From assembly GCA_943327755.2 (NCBI GenBank), contig CALPYF020000004.1, forward strand, positions 142,835 to 206,834: a DNA stretch of 64,000 nt. Reading direction: 5' to 3'. The translations under genes were made by a program, and so were the position numbers. This document shows, piece by piece, positions 19,428 to 28,997 of the stretch. The notes beneath the pieces were generated by a model, which did not search any database, was not told the origin of the DNA, and saw nothing but the letters and a program-made list of their open reading frames with translations. Position 1 is the stretch's first letter; the number at the start of each line of letters is the position of its first letter. Source of the DNA: Deinococcus hopiensis KR-140 (lineage in GTDB: Bacteria > Deinococcota > Deinococci > Deinococcales > Deinococcaceae).

Positions 19428-20231
19428 ATGTCAGCCCGTGACGACACCGCCCCCGTGACGCTTCACCTCGACCGTGTGCCCGGCGTGCTGGGCCGCATCG
19501 TGCACGAACGCGCCGCCGACTACGCGGCCGCCGACCCGGCCCTGGGCCCTGATCGCGCCCGCACCCACCGCTTCGAGACCGCACTGCGCCAGCCGGGCCT
19601 GTCCTTGATCGCGGAGGTCAAGCGCGCCAGCCCCAGCCAGGGCGCCATCGCGCCGCTGGACCCGCTGGAGGCCGCGCGGGCCTACGAGGCAGGAGGCGCG
19701 CGCGCGATCAGCGTCCTGACCGAACCCCGCCACTTCGACGGGACCGCGCAGGCCCTGCGGGACGTGGTGAGCGGCGTCGCGGTTCCCGCGCTGCGCAAGG
19801 ACTTCGTGGTGCATCCCGCCATGCTGCGCGAGGCCGCCGAGTGGGGCGCGTCGGCGGCGCTGCTGATGGTCAGCGTGCTGCACGAGGCCACCGCCGAGTA
19901 CCTGCACATGGCGCACCACCTGGGCCTGGATGCCCTGGTAGAGGTGCACGACGAGCGCGAACTGGACATCGCGCTGGAGGCCGGTGCGCCGATCATCGGC
20001 GTGAACAACCGCGACCTGACCACCCTGCACATCGACCTGGCGGTCAGTCCGCGCCTGATCCGCCGCGCCCGCGACGCGGGGTTCGGGGGCGTGCTCGTGG
20101 CCGAGAGCGGCTACCGCACCCCGCAGGACCTCGCTAGCGTGCGGGATATCGCGGATGCCGTGCTGGTCGGCAGCAGTCTGGCGGGCAGCGGCGACCTGAC
20201 CCGCGCCGCCCGCGACCTGATGCGCGCGTGA
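19428..20231 (+). CDS. trpC: indole-3-glycerol phosphate synthase
   Basis: 267 aa monofunctional TrpC barrel for tryptophan synthesis. Signatures: LIAEVKRASPSQG (catalytic Lys), LRKDFVVHP, GVNNRDLTT and VAESGYRTPQDL. The true start is ATG 19428: TATGCT (19415-19420) sits 7 nt upstream, and the in-frame ATG at 19416 lies inside this -10, so it cannot be used on the transcript. No other trp gene is nearby. The stop overlaps the next start (GTGA). Confidence 0.96.
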   Translation: MSARDDTAPVTLHLDRVPGVLGRIVHERAADYAAADPALGPDRARTHRFETALRQPGLSLIAEVKRASPSQGAIAPLDPLEAARAYEAGGARAISVLTEPRHFDGTAQALRDVVSGVAVPALRKDFVVHPAMLREAAEWGASAALLMVSVLHEATAEYLHMAHHLGLDALVEVHDERELDIALEAGAPIIGVNNRDLTTLHIDLAVSPRLIRRARDAGFGGVLVAESGYRTPQDLASVRDIADAVLVGSSLAGSGDLTRAARDLMRA

Positions 20232-21061
20232 ACCCCGCTCCTCCCCACGCCTCCCTGACGTTCCTGGGCACCGGCGACAGCAAGGGTGTGCCGCGCTTCT
20301 GGTGCGACTGCCCGGTCTGCCACGAGGCCCGCGTGGACGGCGTGAACCGCCGGGGCCGCACCGCCACGCTGCTGCGCGTGCCCCTGCCCGGCGGCGGCGA
20401 GGGCACCGCGCTGCTCGACGCCGGACCGGACACCCACGCCGCGCTGGCCCGCCTGCCCGGCCCGCTGGTGCCGGACGTGGTGCTGGTCACGCACGCGCAC
20501 AACGACCACATCCTGGGCCTGGGCGACCTGCTCGACTACGTGCGCTACGCGGGCGGAAAACTCCGCATCTACGCCCCGCCGGAGGTCGTCCCGGCCCTGG
20601 CCGACCGCTTCCCGTACGCCTTCCGGGGTGGGTCCCCGGTGCAGCCCATTCCGGACGCGGGCGTGAGGGTCGGCAACGTGACCCTACGTCTCTTCCAGGT
20701 GCCGCACGGCGCGAACGGCGAGAGCCACGCCATCCGCCTCGACTCGCCACACTGGCGGGCCGCCGTGATCACCGACGCCATCGACGTCCCGCAGGACACC
20801 GCGCAGGAATGGCTGGCGTGGCTGGACCTCCTGGCGCTGGGCACCTCCTTCGAGGACGAGGGCGACGTCCCGCACAGTGGCCGCAGCGTGTACGACGTCC
20901 GCGAGGCGCTGGCCCTCCCGTGGGCGCGCTCGGCGCGGCAGGTGATCCTCACGCACCTGTCGCACGGCGTGGACGTCCGCCGCACCCACCTCCTGCCGCC
21001 GGGGTGGGCGTTCGCGCACGACGGCCTTCAGGTGCCCCTCGCGGGCCCCGCGCGAGTGTGA
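20228..21061 (+). CDS. PhnP-like metallo-beta-lactamase-fold hydrolase
   Basis: 277 aa. MBL-fold metal site THAHNDH (THxHxDH), DAGPDT, and late histidines including VPHGANGESH and LTHLSHGVD. The N-terminal GTGDSKGVPRFWCDCPVC, with a three-Cys cluster, resembles the PhnP group of cyclic phosphodiesterases. Substrate unknown: no phosphonate (phn) genes are near. GTG start overlapping the trpC stop indicates coupled translation. Confidence 0.85.
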   Translation: MNPAPPHASLTFLGTGDSKGVPRFWCDCPVCHEARVDGVNRRGRTATLLRVPLPGGGEGTALLDAGPDTHAALARLPGPLVPDVVLVTHAHNDHILGLGDLLDYVRYAGGKLRIYAPPEVVPALADRFPYAFRGGSPVQPIPDAGVRVGNVTLRLFQVPHGANGESHAIRLDSPHWRAAVITDAIDVPQDTAQEWLAWLDLLALGTSFEDEGDVPHSGRSVYDVREALALPWARSARQVILTHLSHGVDVRRTHLLPPGWAFAHDGLQVPLAGPARV

Positions 21062-21119
21062 ACGCACTCCAACTTTCGCGGGGCGAAACTCACCCCCGCC
21101 GCCCCTACACTGTGGCCCG

Positions 21120-21818
21120 ATGACCGCCGCCCGCCAACCCCCCCGTTCCCTGCGCTGGCTGATCCTGGGCGCCGCCCTGGCCCTGCTGATCGGGGTGGGC
21201 CTGCTGCCGGACGTGCGGGCGTTCCTGACCACGGCGTTCGCCGCGCTGACCAGCCGCGACCCGGCCGTCACCCGCGCGTTCGTGGACGGGCTGGGCTGGG
21301 CGGGCCCGCTGGCGCTGATCGCCGGGTTCGTCCTGCAGGCGGTCCTGCCGGTGCTGCCCGCGCTCGTGCTGACCGCCGTGACCGCCCGCGCCTACGGCCC
21401 CTACGAGGGATTCCTGATCGTGTACCTGGGCACCCTGCTGGGCGCCGCCGCCGGGTACTGGCTGGGCCGCGCGCTCGGCAACGCGCTGATCCGCACGCTG
21501 GTCGGGGAACGCACTCGCCTGAAGGTCCACGAGTTCACCGAACGGCACGGCACGCAGGGCGTCCTGATGATCCGCCTCATGCCGATCCTGTCCGCCGACG
21601 TGATGAATCTCGTGGCGGGCGCGGCCCGCATGGAGTTCCGGCCGTTCATGCTCGCCACCGCCGCCGGGGCGCTGCCCGTCACGGCGCTGGTCGTGTGGCT
21701 CTCCGAGAGCGGCGAGCGGCTGCTGTGGGGCATGGTGATCCTCTCGGCGGTCGTGGCGGGCGTCGCGGCTGGACGCGCCCTGATCCGGCGCAGACGCGCG
21801 GCGCGCGGACTCGGGTAA
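21120..21818 (+). CDS. TVP38/TMEM64 (DedA-superfamily) membrane protein
   Basis: 232 aa, five or six membrane helices. The conserved block GTLLGAAAGYWLGRALG and the MIRLMPILSADVMNLVAGAA segment are the SNARE-associated/VTT domain. Related proteins act in lipid scrambling or flipping, but a specific substrate cannot be given. TACACT (21106-21111) is 8 nt from the ATG (leaderless). Confidence 0.88.
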   Translation: MTAARQPPRSLRWLILGAALALLIGVGLLPDVRAFLTTAFAALTSRDPAVTRAFVDGLGWAGPLALIAGFVLQAVLPVLPALVLTAVTARAYGPYEGFLIVYLGTLLGAAAGYWLGRALGNALIRTLVGERTRLKVHEFTERHGTQGVLMIRLMPILSADVMNLVAGAARMEFRPFMLATAAGALPVTALVVWLSESGERLLWGMVILSAVVAGVAAGRALIRRRRAARGLG

Positions 21819-21861
21819 ACTGAACGCCCGAAGTCCACCGCACGGTGGATGCAGGAGGCTC

Positions 21862-22917
21862 ATGACCAAGCAAGACCAGGGCGCCCAGGCGTCGGCATAC
21901 GAACGGGCGGGCGTCAGCATCGACGCGGGACACCGCGCGGTGGAACTCATGAAAGGCGCTGTGGCGCGCACCCACACCCCCAACGTCCTGGGCGGCCTGG
22001 GCGGTTTCGGCGGCCTGTTCCGCGCCGCGTTCGGGCACATGGACGACCCCGTGCTCGTCGCCAGCACCGACGGCGTGGGCACCAAGACGAAGGTCGCGGT
22101 GCGCAGCGGCATCTTCACCGGGCTGGGCGGCGACATCGTCAACCACTGCGTGAACGACATCCTGGTGCAGGGCGCTCGCCCGCTGTTCTTCCTGGATTAC
22201 GTCGCCATGGGCAAACTGCTGCCCGAACGCGTCGCCGAGGTCGTCACCGGCGCCGCGCAGGCCTGTGAGGCGCTGGGTGTGGCCCTGCTGGGCGGCGAGA
22301 CCGCCGAGATGCCCGGCGTGTACGTGGACGGCGAACTGGACATCGTGGGGACCATCGTGGGTGTCGTGGACCGCCCGAAACTGATCAACGGGAGCGGCAT
22401 CCAGGCGGGGGACACCGTCATCGCGCTGCCCAGCAGCGGCCTGCACACCAACGGCTTCTCGCTGGCCCGCATGGCCCTGGACGACCTCGACTGGACCGAG
22501 GCGCGTGACGACCTGAACGGGCAGACCCTCGCGCAGGTTCTTCCGGTGCCGCACCGCGCGTACCTGCACGCCTTCGACGCTCTGGAACGTGCCGGGATCG
22601 ACGTGCGCGGCATGGCGCACATCACCGGCGGCGGCCTGATCGATAACCCGCCCCGCGTGTTCCCGCAGGGCATCGGCATGCAGATCGACACCGCCAGCTG
22701 GACCGTCCCGCCCGTCTTCGAACTGATCGTGCAGCGCGCCCAGGTCGCCCGGCACGAGGCGTTCCGCGCGCTGAACATGGGCGTCGGGTTCCTGTTCATC
22801 CTGCCCGCCGCGCAGGAGCAGGCCGCGCTGGACGCCCTGAAGACGGCCGGGGAGCAGCCCTGGGTGATCGGGCAGATGGTGGAAGGCCAGGGCGTCACGT
22901 TCACGGGAGCCGTTTGA
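21862..22917 (+). CDS. purM: phosphoribosylformylglycinamidine cyclo-ligase
   Basis: 351 aa, normal length. AIR synthetase of purine biosynthesis. Features: GGFGGLFRAAFG, the ATP-binding ASTDGVGTK, GGETAEMPG, ALPSSGLHTNGFSL and AHITGGGLIDN. It has an AGGAGG site 5 nt before the ATG and a likely -10 TAAACT at 21816-21821 overlapping the previous stop, so unlike most neighbours it is leadered. Its stop overlaps the next start. It stands apart from other pur genes. Confidence 0.97.
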   Translation: MTKQDQGAQASAYERAGVSIDAGHRAVELMKGAVARTHTPNVLGGLGGFGGLFRAAFGHMDDPVLVASTDGVGTKTKVAVRSGIFTGLGGDIVNHCVNDILVQGARPLFFLDYVAMGKLLPERVAEVVTGAAQACEALGVALLGGETAEMPGVYVDGELDIVGTIVGVVDRPKLINGSGIQAGDTVIALPSSGLHTNGFSLARMALDDLDWTEARDDLNGQTLAQVLPVPHRAYLHAFDALERAGIDVRGMAHITGGGLIDNPPRVFPQGIGMQIDTASWTVPPVFELIVQRAQVARHEAFRALNMGVGFLFILPAAQEQAALDALKTAGEQPWVIGQMVEGQGVTFTGAV

Positions 22918-23627
22918 CGAAGCGACTCGCCCCCACCGGATTCGCCGCGCCCGACCGCGCCACCGCCACCGAATTCTGGGTGGTCCGGCACGGCGAGAGC
23001 ACCTGGAACGCCGACGGCCGCTACCAGGGCCAGGCCGACGTGCCCCTCAGCCACATCGGCATCCTCCAGGCGGCCAGCCTCGCCGAACGCCTGACCGGGC
23101 AGCACTTCGACGCGGTGTACACCAGCGACCTCGCGCGCGCCGCCCGCACCGCCGAGATCGTCGCCGAACGCCTCACCGGCGCGCCTCCCGCGCAGCGCGA
23201 CCCCGGCCTGCGCGAGATCGACGTCGGCGAACTGTCCGGGCTGGTCATCAGCGAGATCCGCGAACGCTACCCCGACTACCTGGGCGCCCTGAGCACCGAA
23301 CCCTGGAGCACCCGCCGCCCCGGCGGGGAGAGCATGGAGGACCTGTACGCCCGCAGCGGCGCGGCCTTCGGCGCCCTGCGCGAACGCCACCCGGGGCAGC
23401 GCGTGCTGGTGTTCACGCACGGCGGCGTCGTGCGCGTCGCCGTGGGCCTCGCGCTGGGCGGCGTGCCCGCCAACGCCTGGGCGCGCCTGAGCGTCGCGAA
23501 CACCAGCATCACCCGCGTCCTGCTGGGCGAGGGCAGCGGCATGCTGCTGGGCTTCAACGACGACGCGCACCTCGAAAACCTGCTGGAGGCCACCGAGGCC
23601 GACGACGTGCTGGGACAGGCGCCGTAA
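22914..23627 (+). CDS. histidine phosphatase family protein (phosphoglycerate mutase-like)
   Basis: 237 aa. Catalytic motif VVRHGESTWN at about residue 23, the second Arg in SDLARAARTAE, the acid/base Glu region LREIDVGELSG and the late His in VFTHGGVVR. Broad-specificity phosphatase or cofactor-independent mutase relative. The TTG at 22914 overlaps the purM stop; a later start is possible but the 4-nt overlap favours this one. A purine or nucleotide link is suggested only by the operon with purM. Confidence 0.88.
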   Translation: MTKRLAPTGFAAPDRATATEFWVVRHGESTWNADGRYQGQADVPLSHIGILQAASLAERLTGQHFDAVYTSDLARAARTAEIVAERLTGAPPAQRDPGLREIDVGELSGLVISEIRERYPDYLGALSTEPWSTRRPGGESMEDLYARSGAAFGALRERHPGQRVLVFTHGGVVRVAVGLALGGVPANAWARLSVANTSITRVLLGEGSGMLLGFNDDAHLENLLEATEADDVLGQAP

Positions 23628-23651
23628 CGGGCCGGAACGTCCAGGCATCGG

Positions 23652-23679
23652 AGGGTCCAGGGGTCACGGCCTGGGCCCT
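23652..23679 (+). terminator. terminator-like hairpin after purM-phosphatase operon
   Basis: AGGGTCCAGG and CCTGGGCCCT form a 10-bp stem (one G-U) with an 8-nt loop, 25 nt past the stop. No U-run. The remaining 180 bp to the next gene hold nothing I can name. Confidence 0.45.
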
Positions 23680-23862
23680 CTGCCCTGTGAAGGTCCTGGC
23701 CGCCCGTATGCCGGTCAGGTCGGGACGCGGTGCAAACCTGCACGGCGTTCCAGGGTCGCCGGTGAGCAGGCCGGGTGGGCGCACGCTGGGGGCGTGAGTG
23801 CCGCAGCGGGGGAGGGGCCGGACGGGCTGGCCCACGGGGCCGCTGCGGCGGGGAGACCGCGC

Positions 23863-25305
23863 ATGACCGACCAGCCGACCACCACCGATCAGACTGAAAC
23901 CCGCCCCGGCACCTGCGAATTGCCGCGTGTCATTCAGGGGGGGATGGGCATCGCCGTGTCCGACTGGCGGCTGGCCCGCACGGTCTGCCTGAATGGCGGG
24001 CTGGGCGTGGTGTCGGGCACCGGGATCGACACGGTGCTGCTGCGCCGCCTTCAGGACGGCGACCCGGGCGGCGCGGTGCGCCGCGCACTGGCAGCCTTCC
24101 CGAACCCGGCGCTGGCGCAGGCCTGCCTGGAGCGGTATTTCCGCCCGGAGGGCCGCGCGCCCGGCGAGGCGTACGCCCGCCTGCCCCTGCCCACCGCCGA
24201 CCGCTCCCGTGACGCCTGGGAGATGACGCTGCTGGGCGCGTTCGTCGAGGTCACGCTGGCCCGCGAGGGCCACGACCGCCCGGTGGGCCTGAACCTCCTG
24301 ACGAAACTGCAACTGCACACGCTCCCGGCGCTGTACGGCGCGATGCTGGCCGGGGTGGGGACCGTGATCATGGGCGCCGGGATTCCCCGCGACATCCCTG
24401 GCATTCTCGACTCGTTCGCGGCGGGGCGGCCCGCCAGTCTGCGGGTGGACGTGAAGGGCGGCGAAGGACTGACGCTGACCTTCGACCCGGCCGACTTCGG
24501 CCTGCCGCCTGCACTGCTGGCCCGCCCGGACTTCTACCCGATCGTGTCCTCGCACGTCCTGGCCGGGGTGCTGGCGCGCAAGGCCAGCGGGCCGGTGCAG
24601 GGCTTCATCGTGGAGGGACCGACAGCCGGTGGGCACAACGCGCCCCCGCGCGGCCCGCTGACGCTGGATGATCGGGGGCAGCCCGTGTACGGCGAGCGGG
24701 ACGAGGTGGACCTGCCCGCGATGCGCGCCCTGGGCCTGCCGTTCTGGCTGGCGGGTGGCTGCGGCACCCCTGAGGCCCTGCGCGACGCCCTGGCGGCGGG
24801 TGCGACCGGGATTCAGGTGGGCACCCTGTTCGCCTTCGCGCAGGAATCCGGGCTGCGGGCTGACCTGAAAGCCGACGTCCTGACCCGCGCGCAGGCCGGG
24901 GCGCTGGACGTGTTCACCGATCCCCTGGCGTCTCCCACCGGCTTCCCGTTCAAGGTGGTCACGCTGCCCGGTACCCTCTCGCAGCCCGACGTGTACGCTG
25001 CCCGCGAGCGTGTGTGCGATCTGGGCTACCTGCGCGAGGCCTACCGCACTGACGCGGGCCGGGTGGGCTGGCGCTGCCCGGCCGAACCGGTCGCGGCTTA
25101 CGAAGCCAAGGGCGGGGCGGCCGCCGACACGCCGGGCCGCAAGTGCCTGTGCAACGCCCTGATGGCCGACGCCGGGTACGCCCAGGTGCAGCGCGGCGGG
25201 CGCATAGAACCCGGTCTGCTGACCAGCGGGGACGGACTGGGCGCCCTGCGGGACTGGACGCCCGGCTACGGCGCGGCGGACGTGCTGCGCGTCCTGAACG
25301 TGTGA
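23863..25305 (+). CDS. nitronate monooxygenase-like FMN protein (NMO/PfaD-like)
   Basis: 480 aa, longer than simple nitronate monooxygenases. IQGGMGIAVSDWRLARTV at the N-terminus and VEGPTAGGHNAPPRG plus LAGGCGTPEALRDALAAGATGIQVGTLFAF are the FMN-binding barrel signatures. The extra C-terminal 120 residues contain ERVCDLGYLREAY and GRKCLCNALMADAG, a Cys-containing segment also seen in PfaD-type enoyl reductase relatives. Likely a flavin oxidoreductase; true substrate unknown. ATG 23863 chosen; an in-frame GTG exists at 23794. Confidence 0.82.
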   Translation: MTDQPTTTDQTETRPGTCELPRVIQGGMGIAVSDWRLARTVCLNGGLGVVSGTGIDTVLLRRLQDGDPGGAVRRALAAFPNPALAQACLERYFRPEGRAPGEAYARLPLPTADRSRDAWEMTLLGAFVEVTLAREGHDRPVGLNLLTKLQLHTLPALYGAMLAGVGTVIMGAGIPRDIPGILDSFAAGRPASLRVDVKGGEGLTLTFDPADFGLPPALLARPDFYPIVSSHVLAGVLARKASGPVQGFIVEGPTAGGHNAPPRGPLTLDDRGQPVYGERDEVDLPAMRALGLPFWLAGGCGTPEALRDALAAGATGIQVGTLFAFAQESGLRADLKADVLTRAQAGALDVFTDPLASPTGFPFKVVTLPGTLSQPDVYAARERVCDLGYLREAYRTDAGRVGWRCPAEPVAAYEAKGGAAADTPGRKCLCNALMADAGYAQVQRGGRIEPGLLTSGDGLGALRDWTPGYGAADVLRVLNV

Positions 25306-25350
25306 ATGCCGCCCGGCGCGCCCGGGGTGGGTGCGCTAGGGTGGAGGCAC

Positions 25351-25392
25351 ATGCACCCGCACCTGCCCACACCTGACCGGCGGAGCCCGTGA
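25351..25392 (+). CDS. 13-residue leaderless upstream ORF coupled to meaB
   Basis: ATG 25351 lies 8 nt after TAGGGT (25337-25342), the spacing of leaderless genes here, and reads MHPHLPTPDRRSP then TGA. That stop overlaps the GTG start of meaB as GTGA. The arrangement predicts that ribosomes enter on this mini-ORF and re-initiate at meaB. It is too short for coding statistics, so the call rests on promoter spacing and exact stop-start overlap. Confidence 0.4.
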   Translation: MHPHLPTPDRRSP

Positions 25393-26329
25393 GCGCGCCC
25401 TCTGCGCCCCCACCGGGTCCGCTGCTGGACCGCTACCGCGCCGGGGACCTGCGTGCCCTGGCCCGCGCCGTGACCCTGGCCGAGGCCGGACTGCCCGCGG
25501 CGCGCCCCCTGCTGCGCGCCGCCCGGGAACGTGGCGCGCGCGCCGTGGTGCTGGGCGTGACCGGCAGTCCCGGCAGCGGTAAGAGCACCCTGACCGACGC
25601 CCTGATCGCGTTCCTGCGCTCACGGGGGCAGCGGGTCGCGGTGCTCGCCGTGGACCCCAGCAGCCCCTACAGCGGCGGCGCGATCCTCGGGGACCGCATC
25701 CGGATGCTGCGCCACCACGCAGACGAGGGGGTGTTCGTGCGCTCCCTGGCCAGCCGGGGTGCGCTGGGCGGCCTGTCCGAACGTACCCTGGGCGTCCTGG
25801 CGCTGATGGAAGGCGCGGGCTTCGACTGGGTGATCCTCGAGACGGTGGGCGTCGGGCAGTCCGAGGTGGACGTCGCCGCTGCCTGCGACCACACCCTGCT
25901 GGTCCTCACGCCTGCCGGGGGGGACGGCGTGCAGGCCTTCAAGGCCGGGATCATGGAGATCGCGGACGTGATCGCCGTGAACAAGGCTGATCTGCCCGGC
26001 GCGGACCGCACCATCCGTGAACTGATGGCCGCGCAGGGCCTCGGCGCGCACGACGAGCACACCTGGTTCGCTCCGATCCGCCGGACCGTCGCCGCGAAAG
26101 GCGAGGGCATCGAGGCCATCGTGGCGGCCGTCGAGGCGCACCGCGCGCACCTGGGCGAGGAGGGCCTGCAACGCCGCCGCGAGGCGAGGGCGGCGCTGGA
26201 GGTCCGCACCCTGGTGCAGGAACGCCTGCTGAGGCGCGCGCGTGAGCTGGGCCGCGACCTGTACGCCCGCGTCGCCCGGGGTGACCTGGACGCCGACGAC
26301 GCCGCCGACACGCTGCTGCGGGGGGACCT

Positions 26330-26333
<4 letters not shown>
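25389..26333 (+). CDS. meaB: MeaB/ArgK-family GTPase (B12-mutase chaperone)
   Basis: 314 aa. G3E GTPase with P-loop GVTGSPGSGKST, the AVDPSSPYSGGAILGDRIRM block unique to MeaB, ILETVGVGQSEVDV (switch region) and NKADLP base motif. MeaB loads and protects adenosylcobalamin-dependent methylmalonyl-CoA mutase. The mutase genes are not in the window, so they must be elsewhere. GTG start at 25389 overlaps the stop of the upstream mini-ORF; the end overlaps the next gene by 4 nt. Confidence 0.95.
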
Positions 26334-26854
<521 letters not shown>

Positions 26855-26901
26855 CGCCCCCGGCCGGTCCTCCGGCCCTGGTCCTCTCGCCGCGTAAGGC
26901 A

Positions 26902-26937
26902 CCGGGCCCCCGCCTCTGACTGGAGGTGGGGGCCCGG
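26902..26937. terminator. bidirectional terminator hairpin
   Basis: CCGGGCCCCCGCCTC pairs with GAGGTGGGGGCCCGG over 15 bp (one G-U), loop 6 nt, between the convergent ICMT-like gene and MFS transporter gene. Confidence 0.65.
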
Positions 26938-26949
26938 GGTCATGCGGGT

Positions 26950-28203
26950 TCAGGCGGTGGCGGCCCGCCGGGTGTCCGGCACGTTGCGGATCAGGATCAC
27001 GCCCAGGATGAAGCACACGGCGGCGATCCCGAACACCAGCGTGTAGCCCAGGTTCCCGCCCTGCGCGTTCCCCCAGTCGAGCAGCGCGCCCTGCGGGGCA
27101 CTGCTCATCTGCGGCGCGACGAACGCCACGTGCCAGATGCCCATGTCCCGCGCGTAGCTGCTCTGGCTGGGCATCGCGTCACTGCCCAGCGCCCAGTCCA
27201 CGCTGGTGAAGGCCCCGAAGCCCAGCCCGAACGCCCCGGCCAGGGCCAGCGCCGCCCCGAACGACGGCGCGACGAGCAGCAGCAGCGCCGCCGCCGCCAT
27301 CAGCGTGCCCGCCACGTAGATCACGGGCTTGCGGCCTACCCGGTCACTGATCCGCCCGCCCAGACTGGCCGAGGCGATGCTGCCCACGATGATGCACAGC
27401 AGCATGACGCTGGTGCTCGTGCCCGCGTCGGACTGGCGCAGCACGTCCTTGTTGTAGTACTGCAAGAAGGGCTGCACGCTGTACTGCCCCAGCGAGAACA
27501 GCACCCGCGTGACGAACACCCACAGGAACGGCTGGTGCCCGAACAGCTGCCGCCAGGACATCGTGGGCCCGCCCGCCGGGCGCGGGACCACCGTGTCCGG
27601 TTCCGGCACGCCGCGCAGCGTCACGAGCGCCGGGCCGATCAGCAGCAGGGCGATCAGCACGAACGACACCAGCACCGGCAGCTTCAGCAGGCCGACCACC
27701 ACGGCCGAGACCGCGCCCAGCAGCTGCCCCAGCGCCTGCAGCATCGCCATGACGCCGCTGTAGCGGCCCCGCTCGCCCGGCGCGACCAGTTCCGGAATGA
27801 GCGCCGAGTAGGGCGCCGTGGCGAAATTGTTCCCGAACTGCACGAGCAGGAAACCCAGCAGGTACACCCAGAAGCCCGCCATGCCGCCCAGCGCGGACGC
27901 CGCCAGCGCCATCACCGCCAGTCCCACGAGGTTCACGATCAGGCCTGTCCTCAGGTAAGGGAGCCGCTTGCCGGTGCGGTCGCTGTGCGCGCCCACCAGC
28001 GGCGGCAGCACCAGCGCCATCACCGCGCCGATGCCCGCCAGCAGGCCCAGGAAGGTGCCCTTGCGGTCCTCGCCCACGAACGTCACGACGTTCTCGGGCA
28101 TGAGGATCAGCAGCAGCAGCAGCCAGTGGAACGCCGAACCGAACCAGAAGGCGGACAGCACCCAGGGACTCACCCGGGGGCGCGAAGACGAGGCAGGGGT
28201 CAT
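26950..28203 (-). CDS. MFS transporter (sugar/SLC45-like)
   Basis: 417 aa, 12 predicted membrane helices. The MFS loop motifs GAHSDRTGKRLPYL (helix 2-3) and GRISDRVGRKPVIY (helix 8-9) are visible, and FATAPYSALIPELV with GRYSGVM resembles sugar-cation symporters or SLC45-like members. Substrate unknown. Start ATG 28203: a clean TATACT lies 8 nt upstream on the minus strand, so it is leaderless and probably well expressed. Confidence 0.87.
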   Translation of the reverse strand: MTPASSSRPRVSPWVLSAFWFGSAFHWLLLLLILMPENVVTFVGEDRKGTFLGLLAGIGAVMALVLPPLVGAHSDRTGKRLPYLRTGLIVNLVGLAVMALAASALGGMAGFWVYLLGFLLVQFGNNFATAPYSALIPELVAPGERGRYSGVMAMLQALGQLLGAVSAVVVGLLKLPVLVSFVLIALLLIGPALVTLRGVPEPDTVVPRPAGGPTMSWRQLFGHQPFLWVFVTRVLFSLGQYSVQPFLQYYNKDVLRQSDAGTSTSVMLLCIIVGSIASASLGGRISDRVGRKPVIYVAGTLMAAAALLLLVAPSFGAALALAGAFGLGFGAFTSVDWALGSDAMPSQSSYARDMGIWHVAFVAPQMSSAPQGALLDWGNAQGGNLGYTLVFGIAAVCFILGVILIRNVPDTRRAATA

Positions 28204-28241
28204 GTGCGGCGAGTATACGTGCGCCCGGCGCGCTCCGCCGC

Positions 28242-28997
28242 CTAAACCTCGCCTGGCAGCGCGTCCCAGTACGCCTGCAGATCCGGGGCCAGCGGCACCT
28301 CGGCCACCACCTGCGCGCCCGCCCACGGGAACGCCACGCGCGCCGCGTGCAGCGCCTGCCGCGCCAGCCCCAGCCGCGCCGTCAGTTCCGGCGTCTGCCC
28401 TTCCTCCATGAAGCGCAGGAACACCCCGGGGTCCCGCCCGTAGATCTTGTCCCCGACCATCGGCAGGCCCAGGTGCGAGAGGTGCGCGCGGATCTGATGC
28501 AGCCGCCCCGAACGCGGGTACGCCTCGATCAGCGCGTGCCCGGCGTGGCGGGCCACCACCCGGAAGTCCGTCACGGCGGGCCGCCCGTCCGGCACGACCC
28601 CCTGCCGGATGGCGATGCGGTTCGCGCCGCCCAGGCCCAGGTCGCCCAGCGGGGCGTCCAGCGTGCGCCGCTCCCAGGCGGGCGAGCCGTGCACGAGGGC
28701 CAGATACGTCTTGCCGACCAGATGCGTCTTGAACAGCGTGAAGAACCGCCCCGCCGCCTCCCGGTCCCGCGAGAGGACCTGCGCGCCGCTCGTCTCGCGG
28801 TCCAGTCGGTGCGGGGGCGCCAGGTCCGCCTCGCCCGTCTCGCGCCGCATGAACGTCAGCAGGTCCGGGACGTCCACCCGCGCCCGCACCGGATGCGTCA
28901 GCCACAGCGCGGGCTTGTGCACCACGTAGAAATCCGGGTGCTCCAGGATGACGCGCGGCTTCTCGGTGGGCGGCAGCAGGGGGGCGCGCCCCGTCAC
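28242..28997 (-). CDS. RluA-family pseudouridine synthase
   Basis: 251 aa. The catalytic-Asp motif PHRLDRETSGAQVLSRD and the LHQIRAHLSHLGLPMVGD substrate-binding motif are those of RluA/RluC/RluD enzymes; no N-terminal S4 domain is present, as in RluA itself. It modifies uridine in rRNA or tRNA; target not predictable. GTG 28997 overlaps the stop of the upstream oxidoreductase gene (GTGA); longer reading to 29258 is not meaningful. Confidence 0.92.
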   Translation of the reverse strand: MTGRAPLLPPTEKPRVILEHPDFYVVHKPALWLTHPVRARVDVPDLLTFMRRETGEADLAPPHRLDRETSGAQVLSRDREAAGRFFTLFKTHLVGKTYLALVHGSPAWERRTLDAPLGDLGLGGANRIAIRQGVVPDGRPAVTDFRVVARHAGHALIEAYPRSGRLHQIRAHLSHLGLPMVGDKIYGRDPGVFLRFMEEGQTPELTARLGLARQALHAARVAFPWAGAQVVAEVPLAPDLQAYWDALPGEV

